Shown: positions 1 through 9,186 of the stretch, piece after piece
How the letters are laid out: the number at the start of each line of letters is the position of its first letter
Numbering within the stretch: the stretch's first letter is position 1
NCBI GenBank assembly: GCA_014529385.2
Contig: CM043970.1
Span: forward strand, 44,126,779-44,190,778
From: Adiantum capillus-veneris
Lineage: Eukaryota; Streptophyta; Polypodiopsida; Polypodiales; Pteridaceae
Reading direction: 5' to 3'
Length of the DNA stretch: 64,000 nt
Notes under the pieces: model-generated
Database searches by the model: none
What the model was told of the DNA's origin: nothing
What the model saw: only the letters and a program-made list of their open reading frames with translations
Position numbers and translations under genes: made by a program

Positions 1-650
1 TCAAAAGACAGAGGCTCCTCAACATCATGTAAGCTAGACACAGTCAAAGCATAACAATCTAATGCATAAGATGCATGGCGAGAGCCTGGACGAGTACGAC
101 TAGACAAAGGTGCATCCAATTTATTGTCACGCAAAGTGTGCACCAACCATTTTGGCATATCTCTAGCCTGCTCATTTTCTGCCCTTTCCTCATCAAGTAC
201 ATCATGTGCATCTGCATCAGTTATAGGCTGTTTTGTAACATTTTCAGAAACCCCCATAGGCTGTACATTTGCCTCATTGGATCTTACATTCGTATTTCCA
301 CCAATGAAAAGAGGCAACAAAGTGTCATAAATGTCCTGTGAGCTTACACTATTGTCTCTAGTACATGACAGCAAGGGTTGAACAGAATCTTCCACAAACA
401 CTACATCCCATGAAACTAGAATACGCTTTGTTTGCGGATGATATAACATGTAACCTTTTCTTTCAGTACTATAACCAACAAAAATACATTTGACAGCCTT
501 ATCATCCAATTTTTTGCGTTGTGTTTGTGGCACCAAAGCATATGCCAAACAGGAAAAAACACGCATGTGCTCAATAGAAGGCTTTCTATCATGCCATGCT
601 TCATATGGAGTAATAGACTGCAAAGCTTTCGTAGGACACCTATTAAGTAC
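1..650 (-). pseudogene. pol: Copia-A pol, integrase C-terminal part to start of reverse transcriptase
   Basis: Reading the minus strand from 650 to 1 gives about 216 codons without a stop. They begin with the integrase C-terminal motif TPYEAWHDRKP, followed by VFSCLAYALVP and KCIFVGYSTERKGY, typical of Copia integrase. Then come a low-conservation linker and the EEPLSF block that opens the Copia reverse transcriptase domain. The window edge cuts it there. The frame is continuous with the part beyond the B1 insertion (position 3665 joins to 650 once B1 and one copy of its target duplication are removed). It therefore belongs to the same broken gene as 3665-5730. Integrase would insert element cDNA into the host genome; this copy cannot work because of upstream lesions. 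Confidence 0.88.
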
Positions 651-655
651 ATTAC
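651..655. repeat. Target site duplication of B1, left copy (ATTAC)
   Basis: ATTAC directly precedes the TGTTGAG terminus of B1 and is repeated exactly at 3665-3669. Five bases is the usual length for Copia-type integration. Confidence 0.95.
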
Positions 656-797
656 TGTTGAGAGAGAAGGACAGAGCACAGAAGTAGAACCCCAAAGTGT
701 GTAGAATACACACATGAGATGATGTATATATAGAGGGGACCTGGGTGCCATATATAGAGAAGCCATATATTGAGTAGCTTCACATATAAGCTCAACA
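656..797 (-). repeat. B1 3' LTR (142 bp)
   Basis: Starts TGTTGAG and ends CTCAACA. It differs from the LTR at 3523-3664 at two positions (C/G near 672 and T/C near 725). It lies next to the polypurine tract, so it is the 3' LTR in the minus orientation. Confidence 0.95.
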
Positions 798-885
798 CCC
801 CTGCTCAAATAAGGGTCCCTAACTGTGGATGAAAAAACCCTTGGGGGATCAAGGGAAAAACCCACAGCTCTATATACACCCACCG
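798..885 (-). promoter_or_regulatory. B1 polypurine tract and 3' UTR shared with Copia-B
   Basis: On the minus strand the bases next to the 3' LTR read GAGCAGGGG, a polypurine tract that primes plus-strand synthesis. The roughly 80 bases before it align with Copia-B 29570-29651, including a GGGTTTTTCCCTTGA block and an AAGGGTTTTTTCATCCA block. This is the main sequence link between the gene-less B family and the coding Copia-B family. Confidence 0.75.
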
Positions 886-1492
886 TTATATTATAAAAAT
901 CATTGAATATACAAATGTTTACGAGGAGCTACATCACTCCTTTTACGATGAATGTTTTATGAGGAGTTATATTACTCCTATCCTATCAATACAATAATGA
1001 ATACAAAGGTTCAATAAAGAGGTGTAAAAGCTATCGATTAGCTTGTAATCAAAAGTGTCTCCGTGAATCTGTTGTCTAGCTTGTCATCAATATCGCATCA
1101 CCAAACATATCTTCATAAATCTTTTATTGTCACCAAGTTTGTCTTCATAAAATCAATTCTTTGATCAATCCTACATAGATCATAGACTCCAAAAAAAAAC
1201 ATGTCATGAAAATTATTAGCATCCTTAATGAAATAATTACGTTCACAATGCCATAAGAGATGGTTCGCGACGCCACTCTTTTGACGACATATATACGCAC
1301 GACAACATATGGTACATAAAGTATAAACGTAAAAGTACAAAATATGTGATTACGTGATACAAATGATATGTGTATATACTACATAAAACAACATTTATCA
1401 ATGTAGTGATCAATGAATACCATCAAAGTATTAACAAAATATCATCATTATATCAATAAAAATGAATAAATGATCATGGTATCAACGAAAAG
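886..1492. other. B1 internal non-coding sequence
   Basis: AT-rich sequence with no reading frame I recognise. The B2 copy (18124-18767) is close to identical, apart from a short duplication near 18344-18378 (a second CATCACCAAACAT phrase) that B1 lacks. Confidence 0.7.
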
Positions 1493-1890
1493 CATCATGA
1501 TATCACCGAGAATAATCATTGTATCAACGAAACAACATCATGGCATCACCGAGAATAACCATGGTATCAACGAAACATCATCATGGCATCACCGAGAATA
1601 ACCATGGTATCAACGAAACAACATCATGGTATCACCGAGAATAACCATGGTATCAACAAAACATCATCATGGTATCAACAAAAATCACCATGCAATCAAC
1701 GAAATATCATCATGGAATCATCGAGAATAACCATGGTATCAACGAAATATCATCATGGCACCACCGAGAATAACCATGGTATCAATGACATATCATCATG
1801 GTATCAACGAAAATCACCATGACCAAAGTATTAACAAAACATCATCATGGTACCATCACAATCACTATGGTATCAATGAGAAATTATGAA
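1493..1890. repeat. 43 bp tandem repeat in B1
   Basis: The phrase CATCATGG (first copy CATCATGA) recurs at 1493, 1536, 1579, 1622, 1665, 1708, 1751 and 1794, an exact period of 43 bp. The unit alternates CATCATGG-ATCACCGAGAATA with ACCATGGTATCAACGAAA. About eight full units plus a degenerate tail. The short open frame here is an artefact of the repeat. Confidence 0.92.
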
Positions 1891-2149
1891 TAAAACGACG
1901 TAAACTATATCTCTAAAAGAATAATTATACGAGAATCATTGAACGAGTATATCATATAACAAAAGATCATGTACCAACAGTAGCTCGATAGAATTTGGAC
2001 GATCATCAACGGCTCGACTGAATCGGAACGATGTGTAACTGGCTTTTGCAGCAAAGCTACGTCAGTAACAAATATATGATTGATGAAGAAAAATATAATT
2101 GAGAAGTTTTCAATTATGAGAAAAATCAAAAGCAAAAAGTAAAATTTTG
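1891..2149. other. B1 internal non-coding spacer between repeat blocks
   Basis: AT-rich sequence linking the 43 bp block and the ~171 bp block. Nothing recognisable on either strand. Confidence 0.6.
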
Positions 2150-3345
2150 ATTTTCAAACATATTCGCAGTCCGAGACGATAACCCAAAATCGGTGCAGAA
2201 TTTAGAGAAACTTTCTTCTGCAAAGTTATAGACCACATAGATTCCAATCCCCATCGCGGGTAGTTTCTTCTGCAAAGTTATAGAACACATCGATTCCGGT
2301 CTCTCACGCGGGTAGTTTCTGCAAAATCGTTTTCAATAAGCAGAAAAATAAAAAAACAATAAACGGAAATTGCTTTTTAGGTATGTACGCAGTCTGCGAA
2401 CGATAACTCAAAATCGGTGCAGAATTTGAAAACACTTTCTTCTGCAAAGTTGTAGACCACATCGATTCCGGTCTCTTTTCAACGGGTAGTTTCTGCAAAA
2501 TCGTTTTTAATAGGCAGAAAAATCAAAAACAAAAAGCAAAAATTGCTTTTCAGGTATGTACGCAATCCGCGAACGATAACTCAAAATCGGTGCAGAATTT
2601 GAAAACACTTCCTTCTGTAAAGTTTTAGACCACATCGATTCCGGTCTTCCGCAAGATGATAACCCAAAATCGGTGCAGAATTTAGAGAAACTTTCTTCTG
2701 CAAAGTTATAGACCACATCGATTCCAATCCCCATCGCGGGTAGTTTCTTCTGCAAAGTTGTAGAACACATCGATTCCGGTCTCTCTCACGGGTAGTTTCT
2801 GCAAAATCGTTTTCAATTAGTAGAAAAATCAAAAACAAAAAGCGGAAGTTGCTTTTCAGGTATGTACGCAGTCCGCGAACGATAACTCAAAATCGGTGCA
2901 GAATTTGAAACTACTTCCTTCTGCAAAGTTGTAGACCACATCGATTCCGGTCTCTTCAATGGGTAGTTTCTGCAAAATCGTTTTTAATAGGCAGAAAAAT
3001 CAAAAACAAAAAGCGGAAGTTGCTTTTCAGGTATGTACGTAGTCCGCGAATGATAACTCAAAATCGGTGCAGAATTTGAAAAAACTTTCTTCTGCAAAGT
3101 TGTAGATCACATCGATTCCAGTCTCTTTAGCAAGTAGTTTCTGCAAAATCGTTTCCAATTAGCAGAAAAGTCAAAAACAAAACGCGGAAGCTGTTTTTCA
3201 GGTATGTACGCAGTCCGTGAACGATAACTCAAAATCGGTGCAGAATTTGACGAAAATTCCTTCTGCAAAGTTGTAGACCACATCAATTCCGATCCCATTC
3301 GCGGGTAGTTTCTGCAAAATCAATTTTGATCAGGAGTAAAATCAA
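2150..3345. repeat. ~171 bp tandem repeat in the B1 leader
   Basis: The landmark GTATGTACG recurs at about 2381, 2554, 2860, 3031 and 3202, giving a period of 171-173 bp and one longer interval of about 306 that holds an extra partial unit. Each unit contains ATAACTCAAAATCGGTGCAG, a CTTCTGCAAAGTTGTAGACC block and GTTTCTGCAAAATCG. It lies next to the primer binding site, so it forms the 5' untranslated leader of the element. Confidence 0.9.
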
Positions 3346-3359
3346 AAACAAAAACGTAC

Positions 3360-3372
3360 TGCTGTGATACCA
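3360..3372 (-). promoter_or_regulatory. B1 primer binding site
   Basis: On the minus strand, TGGTATCACAGCA follows directly on the LTR end CTCAACA. It matches the plant initiator Met-tRNA complement TGGTATCAGAGC with one difference. Reverse transcription of the element would be primed here. Confidence 0.88.
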
Positions 3373-3514
3373 TGTTGAGAGAGAAGGAGAGAGCACAGAA
3401 GTAGAACCCCAAAGTGTGTAGAATACACACATGAGATGATGCATATATAGAGGGGACCTAGGTGCCATATATAGAGAAGCCATATATTGAGTAGCTTCAC
3501 ATATAAGCTCAACA
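3373..3514 (-). repeat. B1 inner 5' LTR (142 bp)
   Basis: Full LTR from TGTTGAG to CTCAACA, next to the complete primer binding site. It differs from the outer copy at 3523-3664 at one position (CCTAGG versus CCTGGG). Confidence 0.94.
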
Positions 3515-3522
3515 TGATACCA
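3515..3522 (-). repeat. 8-base primer-binding-site remnant between two LTRs
   Basis: TGATACCA on the plus strand is TGGTATCA on the minus strand, the first eight bases of the primer binding site. It sits exactly between two complete LTRs. Confidence 0.9.
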
Positions 3523-3664
3523 TGTTGAGAGAGAAGGAGAGAGCACAGAAGTAGAACCCCAAAGTGTGTAGAATACACACATGAGATGATGCATATATAG
3601 AGGGGACCTGGGTGCCATATATAGAGAAGCCATATATTGAGTAGCTTCACATATAAGCTCAACA
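3523..3664 (-). repeat. B1 outer 5' LTR (142 bp)
   Basis: Full LTR whose right end abuts the ATTAC target duplication at 3665-3669. It is the true terminal LTR of the inserted element. Confidence 0.94.
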
Positions 3665-5730
3665 ATTACTGGCACACATGATGGCCTCAAGCCAAAAATA
3701 ATGCGACAAAGCTTAACTTTTGACCATACCTCGTGTCATTTCCATCAGTGACCTATTTTTCCTCTCAGCAACACCATTTTGCTGAGCTGTATAAGGTACA
3801 ATACATTGGTGTTTTATCCCACGACTAGCTAGAAATGCATTAAATTCATGAGACATACTCCCCCCCCTCGATCGGAATGGAGGGTGCCCATAGTACATTT
3901 CGAGACATTTTCAGCCATAGCCAGAAATTGTTTGAAGCACATAAAAACTTTGGACTTCGCTTTAAGTGGAAATACCCATGCATGCCTGGAGTAATCATCA
4001 ATGAAAGTCACGAAGTAAAGGTAATTGCCCAAGGACGGAGTTTGCATGGGCCCACAAACATCACTATGCACAAGTTGCAACCTGCATGTGGCCCTAACTG
4101 AACCATCCTTTGGAAACTTCGAATGCTACATTTTACCCAGAATACAGCCTTCACAAACATGTTTGACAGGTGCTTCAAGAGGCGGCAAAGAAGCAACTAT
4201 ATCAGATTTCTGCAAACGCAGCAAACTGGCAAAATTCAGGCGACCAAAACGTGCATGTCAAAGTTTTGCATCTGAAATAGCCCTTGAATTTTCAACTGCA
4301 TTTCCACACTTGTCATACAAAGTGAGCTTATAAAGCCCACGGCACAAAAGGCCAGATGCAACAATTTCATCACCAAAACTGAGATCATGAACTGTACATT
4401 TGTCATCCACAAATTTGATTACAAGTCCAAGTCAAGCAAGTGCAGATACAAACAAGAGATTCTTCTTGATCCCAGGTACATAAAGTGCATCAACAAGTGT
4501 GAAGGAATTTCCATTTGCAGCAGTAAGCACAATCTTTCCAACTCCCTGAACCGGATAAGAGGCATTTTTGGCACAAGTGACTGAATTCCCATGAGGGACA
4601 GACTCGAGAGAGGTGAACAATTCACGATGAGAGGTCATGTGCTTTGTAGCACCACTGTCGAAAGACCACACATGTGAATCTGCAGCAACTGATAAGCATG
4701 CATCATGGACAACAGGATTGTAAGTGCACTCTGCACTAAAAGCCCATTCTGCATCAACATCAGCATTACAGTCTCCTTTTAGAGAATACTCAACAATGGC
4801 TGCATTTGCAGTGGAACCACCCTCTTTCTTCTTAGCCTTTTTGGCCTTCAACTTAGGACATGACTTGATCAAGTGATCATTAGCTTTACAATAACGGCAA
4901 TGCATCTTCTTTTTGCCCTTATCACTAGAAAAGCCAGAGGAAGTGTTGCCAGCAGAAGCATTGGGAACAAAAGTTTTGCTACTCACAGCAGAATCATAAG
5001 AAGTGGCTGCATTGTTGTTACCACCCTTTCTTTGAGAAGCAATAAAATCCTGTTCAACTGCACGCTGTCTAGTCCTGTTTTTTCTGGAAAGTGACTCTTG
5101 CAACAGCAATGTGCATAATGCATCAAACTTGACAACTTCTGGATTTCTCTAAGTACGAGCAAAAGTCTGGTAAGAATTTGGTAAGGCATCAGGAACTGTG
5201 TGCACAAGGAAACTGTTTGAAATGACTTCACCTGCAGAAATAAGTTTCTGATTGATATCCTTGACACCAGCAAGAAAAGTGTCCATATCATCTTCCTCAT
5301 GCATAATCTTCGACTCCAGCTCTTTACGCAGCAAAGAAATTTTAGCCTCAATGCGGCTTGCATAAAGACCTGCTAGAATATCCCAAGGCTGTTTTGCAGA
5401 TTCTGCTGAACGAATGTGAGGAACAATGGTGCACTTTACAGAGAACGCAATCAATGCATGATTCTGCGCATTTTTTACATCCCAATGAGCTTGTTCTGCC
5501 ATACGCAAAACGACTCTAACAGCAGCAATACTTGCAGCAAGACCTGCAACATCCTCAACATTGCCTACATCCTGAGAACTAAGACGTACATCAATGACCT
5601 GCACAATGTTTCAGACACCCTTTGACACAAGAACATGTTGCATCATATAAGCCCACATAGGGTAGTTATCCCCATCCAAGCTGTTCTCAGCAGCAAACAT
5701 CTTGAACACATCTGTGTTGTTGTCAACCAT
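3665..5730 (-). pseudogene. gag-pol: Copia-A gag-protease-integrase, broken
   Basis: The start is the ATG at 5728-5730, giving MVDNNTDVFKMF and then GDNYPMWAYMMQH, a Copia gag N-terminus. The zinc knuckle CRYCKANDHLIKSC (CX2CX4HX4C) lies near 4880-4920 and the protease motif FDSGATKHM near 4650. Next come the integrase zinc-finger remnant HARFG...CEGCILGK, catalytic D in HSDVCG, D in LHSDRGG and E in AERKNR. Stops in one frame are at 5611-5613, 5149-5151, 4432-4434, 4258-4260 (TGA where LWHARFG expects Trp) and 4126-4128. A run of eight C (3860-3867) shifts the frame inside the second catalytic Asp motif. A further stop is at 3713-3715. It is clearly a relict, yet every domain is still readable. 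Confidence 0.92.
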
Positions 5731-6092
5731 GGTAAATGCTGCACTTGATGTGAAAAATGCTCGAAAATAGGAGTAACAGAGTGGGAACAACACATGCTAT
5801 ATAGCACAAACCGTAGAAGACTATGAGGCACTTGTTATGCAAAAAACGGCACAGACAAAAATTTTGCACAAAATGACAAAATAACCCATGCAATACTGCC
5901 TGTAGTGGAAATGGAGGCCGAAATGCGCCCGAATCGAAAATCTGAGCAGACTAAGCTGTATGAGTTTTCCTGAAATTTTTGTCGACCTGCAAACACTTAC
6001 CAAAGCTCACTGAAATCGGAGAAAGTGAGTAGGCGTGTGCTGGACCAGCTGGCAACTAAGCCCGGGAGGATGCAACCTTCTCTGATACCAAT
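5731..6092 (-). other. Copia-A 5' leader and primer binding site
   Basis: Non-coding leader between LTR and gag. On the minus strand TGGTATCAGAGAAG (about 6077-6090) follows the LTR end after two bases. This is the primer binding site, matching the first 11 bases of the initiator Met-tRNA complement. Confidence 0.85.
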
Positions 6093-6325
6093 TGTTGGAA
6101 TTGGGGTTGCAGAGAAATGCACACAGCTTGGAGAAGACGAAGGAAGCTCAAGGCACACAATAGAGAGTGTGTTACATAGTGTGCAGTGGAAAGATAGATA
6201 GCCCTAAAGTGATGGGTGTATATACAATGCACGGGGAAAAAACCTCCTAAAGAGGGAAAAAATGCCCCGGCTGTCCTAGTGTGTTCACACACATCACTAC
6301 CACATGTATATGGTAACACACAACA
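6093..6325 (-). repeat. Copia-A 5' LTR (233 bp)
   Basis: Begins TGTTGGAATT and ends CACAACA on the plus strand, with inverted TGTTG/CAACA termini. The left border is fixed by the adjacent primer binding site. The partner LTR is outside the window, so the right border rests on the TG...CA rule; the five flanking bases are ATTAC. Confidence 0.82.
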
Positions 6326-6644
6326 ATTACCATCAGTGAACCCTTTCTTCTTTAAATTTTGAGCAATTTGCAAGACCCAAGTATAGACTATCCACAAAGA
6401 AAAAAAACTTAAAGTGATTTGGTATAGACCATACATGAAACAATACATGTAACCACCACTTCTCACTCATGTGTAAATTCCATTGTTTATTATATCTATC
6501 CTGTATACATGTGTCTCACACCGTTGACTTTTGTTAAATATACCAGATGGAGATTGCCACCAATTGGTTGCATAGCTTGGCAAGGCCAAGTCTCTGTGTC
6601 TTTTTGCTACATTTGCCTCCACATAGAATGATAAATTGTGTACA
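6326..6644. other. Unassigned sequence between two Copia elements
   Basis: About 320 bp with no convincing reading frame or repeat. Possibly flanking DNA of both insertions, or a diverged LTR portion of Copia-B. Confidence 0.5.
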
Positions 6645-6786
6645 TGAGTCATGAGCTGATGCCACAAGCCCCTTCTTCTAGTGCCCAATTTGTACTTCCT
6701 TCTAGTGCCCAATTGAATCAGTCTTTGGGAGCGTATATGGTGTGTCTCTTGTCTTGTCTCTCTCTCGTTCTCTCTACATCTCAACA
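6645..6786 (+). repeat. Copia-B 5' LTR, left half diverged
   Basis: The right part, from GAATCAGTCTTTGGGA (about 6714) to the end TCTCAACA, matches the 3' LTR closely. The left part does not align well and contains a short tandem duplication of CTTCTAGTGCCCAATT. The left border at 6645 is chosen only because it gives the same length as the 143 bp 3' LTR and begins with TG. Confidence 0.55.
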
Positions 6787-6800
6787 TGATATCAGAGCGG
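6787..6800 (+). promoter_or_regulatory. Copia-B primer binding site
   Basis: TGATATCAGAGCGG directly follows the LTR end CTCAACA. It matches the initiator Met-tRNA complement TGGTATCAGAGC with one difference. Confidence 0.85.
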
Positions 6801-7495
6801 TAACGATCACGCGCCAATTCAATTCATTGTGACAATAGTATGTGTATGCGATTCGCATGTAAGATTCAAAATTGTTACAAATTTTATTTTTGAGTGTTGA
6901 TTCTTGTTAAGTGTGGTTGTTTTGTGTTAAGAAGAATATGATTAGTATTTTATGTGGCGTTTATTTCTAATCAATCTAATCGTTGATTACGTTTTCTTGT
7001 TAATGACACCCTGAACTTCATATCAATTTTTCTTGCTGTTCTACACAAAACCTGTTTGTCTCCTCGAGCTCTTTGATTTGAGTTCTAGGTTTGCGTCAAT
7101 CGGAGTTCGCAACAGAAAGTTTTGTTGTTTTTACTGCAATAGAGCTTAACGCAGCTTTCTTCGTCCTACTTCTTCGTGAAGCGTCCGCGATCGTTTTTCT
7201 TATTTTGGCGTTAACTTTTTCGAGAAGATTTAGCTTTTTGCTATTCGTATTGTGGCCGTCAATCTTGCGTCTCATGCCACTCTATTTTGAGGACTCGTTT
7301 ATTATTAACGTCTCCTTTACCTTGCCTTTTTTGGGTGACGTCTCTCACAACTTTGGACGTTCCTTGAGCATCCTTCTTATGTTTATCGTTGACAGAACGC
7401 AGTACTCATATCTCTCTCATTCTCAATTGCGGCCTTCGCCATATATGGTGTGCAGATTCTACGATCTTATCTTATACGTCTTCTCGCAACAAGAT
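6801..7495 (+). other. Copia-B 5' leader of unit 1
   Basis: Untranslated leader of about 700 bp. A frame is open from 7091 through gag in unit 1 and encodes a hydrophobic, low-complexity peptide. In units 2 and 4 a shorter T run (near 11157 and 21524) breaks that frame while gag itself keeps its length, so I treat the leader as non-coding. Confidence 0.7.
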
Positions 7496-8203
7496 ATGTT
7501 TATGAATATTCTCTTCAACGGCATTCCTTCTGGCCAGCGTTCTGTTCCTCCTTTCCAAGGTCAAGGATTTCCAGGCTGGAAAGCAAAGATGTTGTTAATT
7601 CTTGAAGGTGATGAACTCTCTGATGTTGTTCTTGGAAATCGTGTTTGTCCGCCTCAACCTGTTGATACGGATAATGATAACGTGCTTATCACTGAAGGAC
7701 CTATATTTGAAGATTGGAATGTTGCCTATACGGATTGGCAACGACGTGATAAAGCAGCTCGTCGGTATATTCTTTTTGCTCTTACTGATTCCCTTTTGCT
7801 TGATATGTATGAACTGCCTACTTCCCACGACGTATGGAAGTACCTTATTGCAAACTTTCAGAAGAAATCTATTACAGAAATACTTTATTTGAGAGGGTTG
7901 CTTAACAAGTTACACTATGAAGTTGGTGCTTCCATGACAGGACATATTGAGTCTTTCAAATCTATTATTAATCAACTTGCTGCTGCCGGTGATCCTGTTC
8001 CACAAAAGCAATTGATTACACTTCTCCTTGATACAGTGAAGGACTCTTCTTATGATAACATTGTTACTATTCTCTCTAATAAAGATGGTCTTGATTTCGA
8101 CCAAGCTTGCATGTCTTTAATTGAATACTCTCAACGTCAAGAACGTCGGAATGATGGTCACAATACAACTATGATTTCACAAGAGGAGACTGAGTCACAA
8201 TAG
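7496..8203 (+). pseudogene. gag: Copia-B unit 1 gag (UBN2-type capsid), ends at UAG
   Basis: 235 codons from ATG 7496 to TAG 8201-8203. The protein starts MFMNILFNG and contains FPGWKAKMLLIL, YILFALTDSLL and HDVWKYL, the pattern of the Copia gag (UBN2) domain that forms the virus-like particle shell. The start is chosen because units 2-5 have an equivalent ATG (MAMNILFNG) and all give 708 bp. The gag stop is followed at once by ATG and the nucleocapsid in the same frame. This unit has no other stop in gag, making it the best-preserved gag together with those of units 2 and 5. Confidence 0.88.
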
Positions 8204-8780
8204 ATGGAACGTGTTTTTTATGCTCGAAGGCGTCCATTTCAACGAGGAAACCACAGAGGTGGCCGTCGCGGTAACATTTCCTCTCGCCTCAAATTTCCTA
8301 ATAAGCAATGTTCCTATTGCAACAGAAATGGCCATACTGAAGATGATTGTTGGGCACGTCAATATGATGAAGAACACAAGATTACCACAAAACAACCACG
8401 TTTATCTAGAGACTCTTATTCTTCTTCTTGTGAATATTGTGGACGATCTGATCATCCCACTCATTTGTGCTATAAGCGTCGATTAGACACAGATCGGAAT
8501 AGAGCATATGCTACTGAACATCGAAACATCATTGTACCAGAAACAAGTTGCGTCCTATGTTCAGTTGCTCCAGACAGAATACTTCATATACGTGATGGAT
8601 CACTTTTTATTGTCGATTCTAGTGCTACAAGAAATATGACATATCAGTCTAAGTGGCTCCATAACTATCATCCACTGCCAGTTCAACGTGTTGTTTATCT
8701 TGCTGGTGATACAACTTGTCAAGTAAAGGGTATTGGAGACTTATATCTTGGTACCTTATCTTCTTCCACTCGAATCTTAA
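8204..8780 (+). pseudogene. pol: Copia-B unit 1 nucleocapsid and truncated protease
   Basis: In frame with gag after the TAG. Starts MERVFYARRRPFQRG, a basic RNA-binding stretch. Two zinc knuckles follow: CSYCNRNGHTEDDC and CEYCGRSDHPTHLC, both CX2CX4HX4C. The protease site reads FIVDSSATRNMT, with DSSA where Copia proteases normally have DSGA. After GDLYLGTLSSSTRILK the frame runs into integrase sequence in the wrong register. This indicates that the protease C-terminus and the integrase N-terminal zinc-binding segment were deleted. The same deletion is in all five units. Confidence 0.87.
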
Positions 8781-9186
8781 AGCCCATCCCCATATGGGAA
8801 TTTGTGAATTTTGTGCTCTTGGGAAACACAGTCATAAACCCTTTCCTCTTTCAAATACAACTCATTCTCATGACATATTGGATCTTGTTCATACTGATAT
8901 ATGTGGACCTCTACCTTCTTCCAGATCACAATATCGCTACTTCATTACTTTCATTGATGATTTCTCAAGGTATACGACTGTATTTCTACTTAGACAAAAA
9001 TCTGAAGCCTTATCTGTTTTCAAACAATTCCACAAGGCTGCGGAACTTCAAACTGGTCGTCGCCTTAAGAAGCTTCGTAGTGACAATGGAGGCGAATATG
9101 TTTCTCGAGAGTTTGTGAGTTACTGTGTTGACCGTGGAATTCATCATGATCACACTATTCCATATTCGCCTCAACAGAATGGTGTT
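8781..9186 (+). pseudogene. pol: Copia-B unit 1 integrase core
   Basis: Different frame from nucleocapsid-protease. It begins at AHPHMGICEFCALGKH, keeping only the CX2C half of the integrase zinc finger, then HTDICGP (first catalytic Asp), FITFIDDFSRY, RSDNGGEY (second Asp) and YSPQQNGV. One extra base near 9186 (GTTTGTTGAACG) moves the third catalytic residue, Glu of ERKN, into the next frame. The enzyme would integrate cDNA; here it cannot be made in one piece. Confidence 0.87.

Larger units (their letters stand above)
656..3664 (-). mobile_element. B1: non-autonomous LTR retrotransposon nested in Copia-A
   Basis: A 3009 bp element with termini TGTTGAG...CTCAACA, 142 bp LTRs and a perfect ATTAC target duplication. 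A primer binding site on the minus strand (TGGTATCACAGC) shows that its 5' end is on the right. The interior has no gag or pol and consists largely of two tandem repeat blocks. Unusually, the 5' side carries two LTRs in tandem (3373-3514 and 3523-3664) separated by 8 bases of primer-binding-site sequence. The LTR copies differ at only 1 to 3 of 142 positions, so the insertion is young relative to its decayed host Copia-A. The same family is present at 17894-20606. Confidence 0.95.
1..6325 (-). mobile_element. Copia-A: decayed Ty1/Copia LTR retrotransposon, left end outside window
   Basis: A Copia-type element read on the minus strand. From right to left it has a 5' LTR (6093-6325), a primer binding site (about 6076-6090), a leader, gag, a zinc knuckle, protease, integrase and the very start of reverse transcriptase at position 1. 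The 3' part and 3' LTR lie beyond the left edge. One long frame from 5730 to about 3868 contains five in-frame stops and is followed by a frameshift and a sixth stop, so the copy is dead. Element B1 is nested in the integrase region. The order gag-PR-INT-RT is what separates Copia from Ty3 elements. Confidence 0.93.

Noticed and set aside
416-883. 155-codon minus frame spanning the end of B1 and Copia-A.
   Set aside because: It crosses the transposon junction and is out of register with the integrase frame in 1-650.
1493-1890. Regularly spaced repeats that might suggest a CRISPR array.
   Set aside because: The 43 bp units are contiguous, with no unique spacers, inside a plant retrotransposon.
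3283-3690. 135-codon minus frame across the B1 5' end.
   Set aside because: It is the tandem LTR read twice; not a gene.
7091-7495. Open hydrophobic frame upstream of gag in units 1, 3 and 5, with an in-frame extension of gag.
   Set aside because: Single-base changes in a T run break it in units 2 and 4 while gag length is unchanged, and the peptide resembles no Copia protein. Better explained as leader sequence.
7595-7892. Pairs of ~77 and ~96 codon frames recurring on both strands in every Copia-B unit.
   Set aside because: Shadow frames of gag; they recur only because the unit does.
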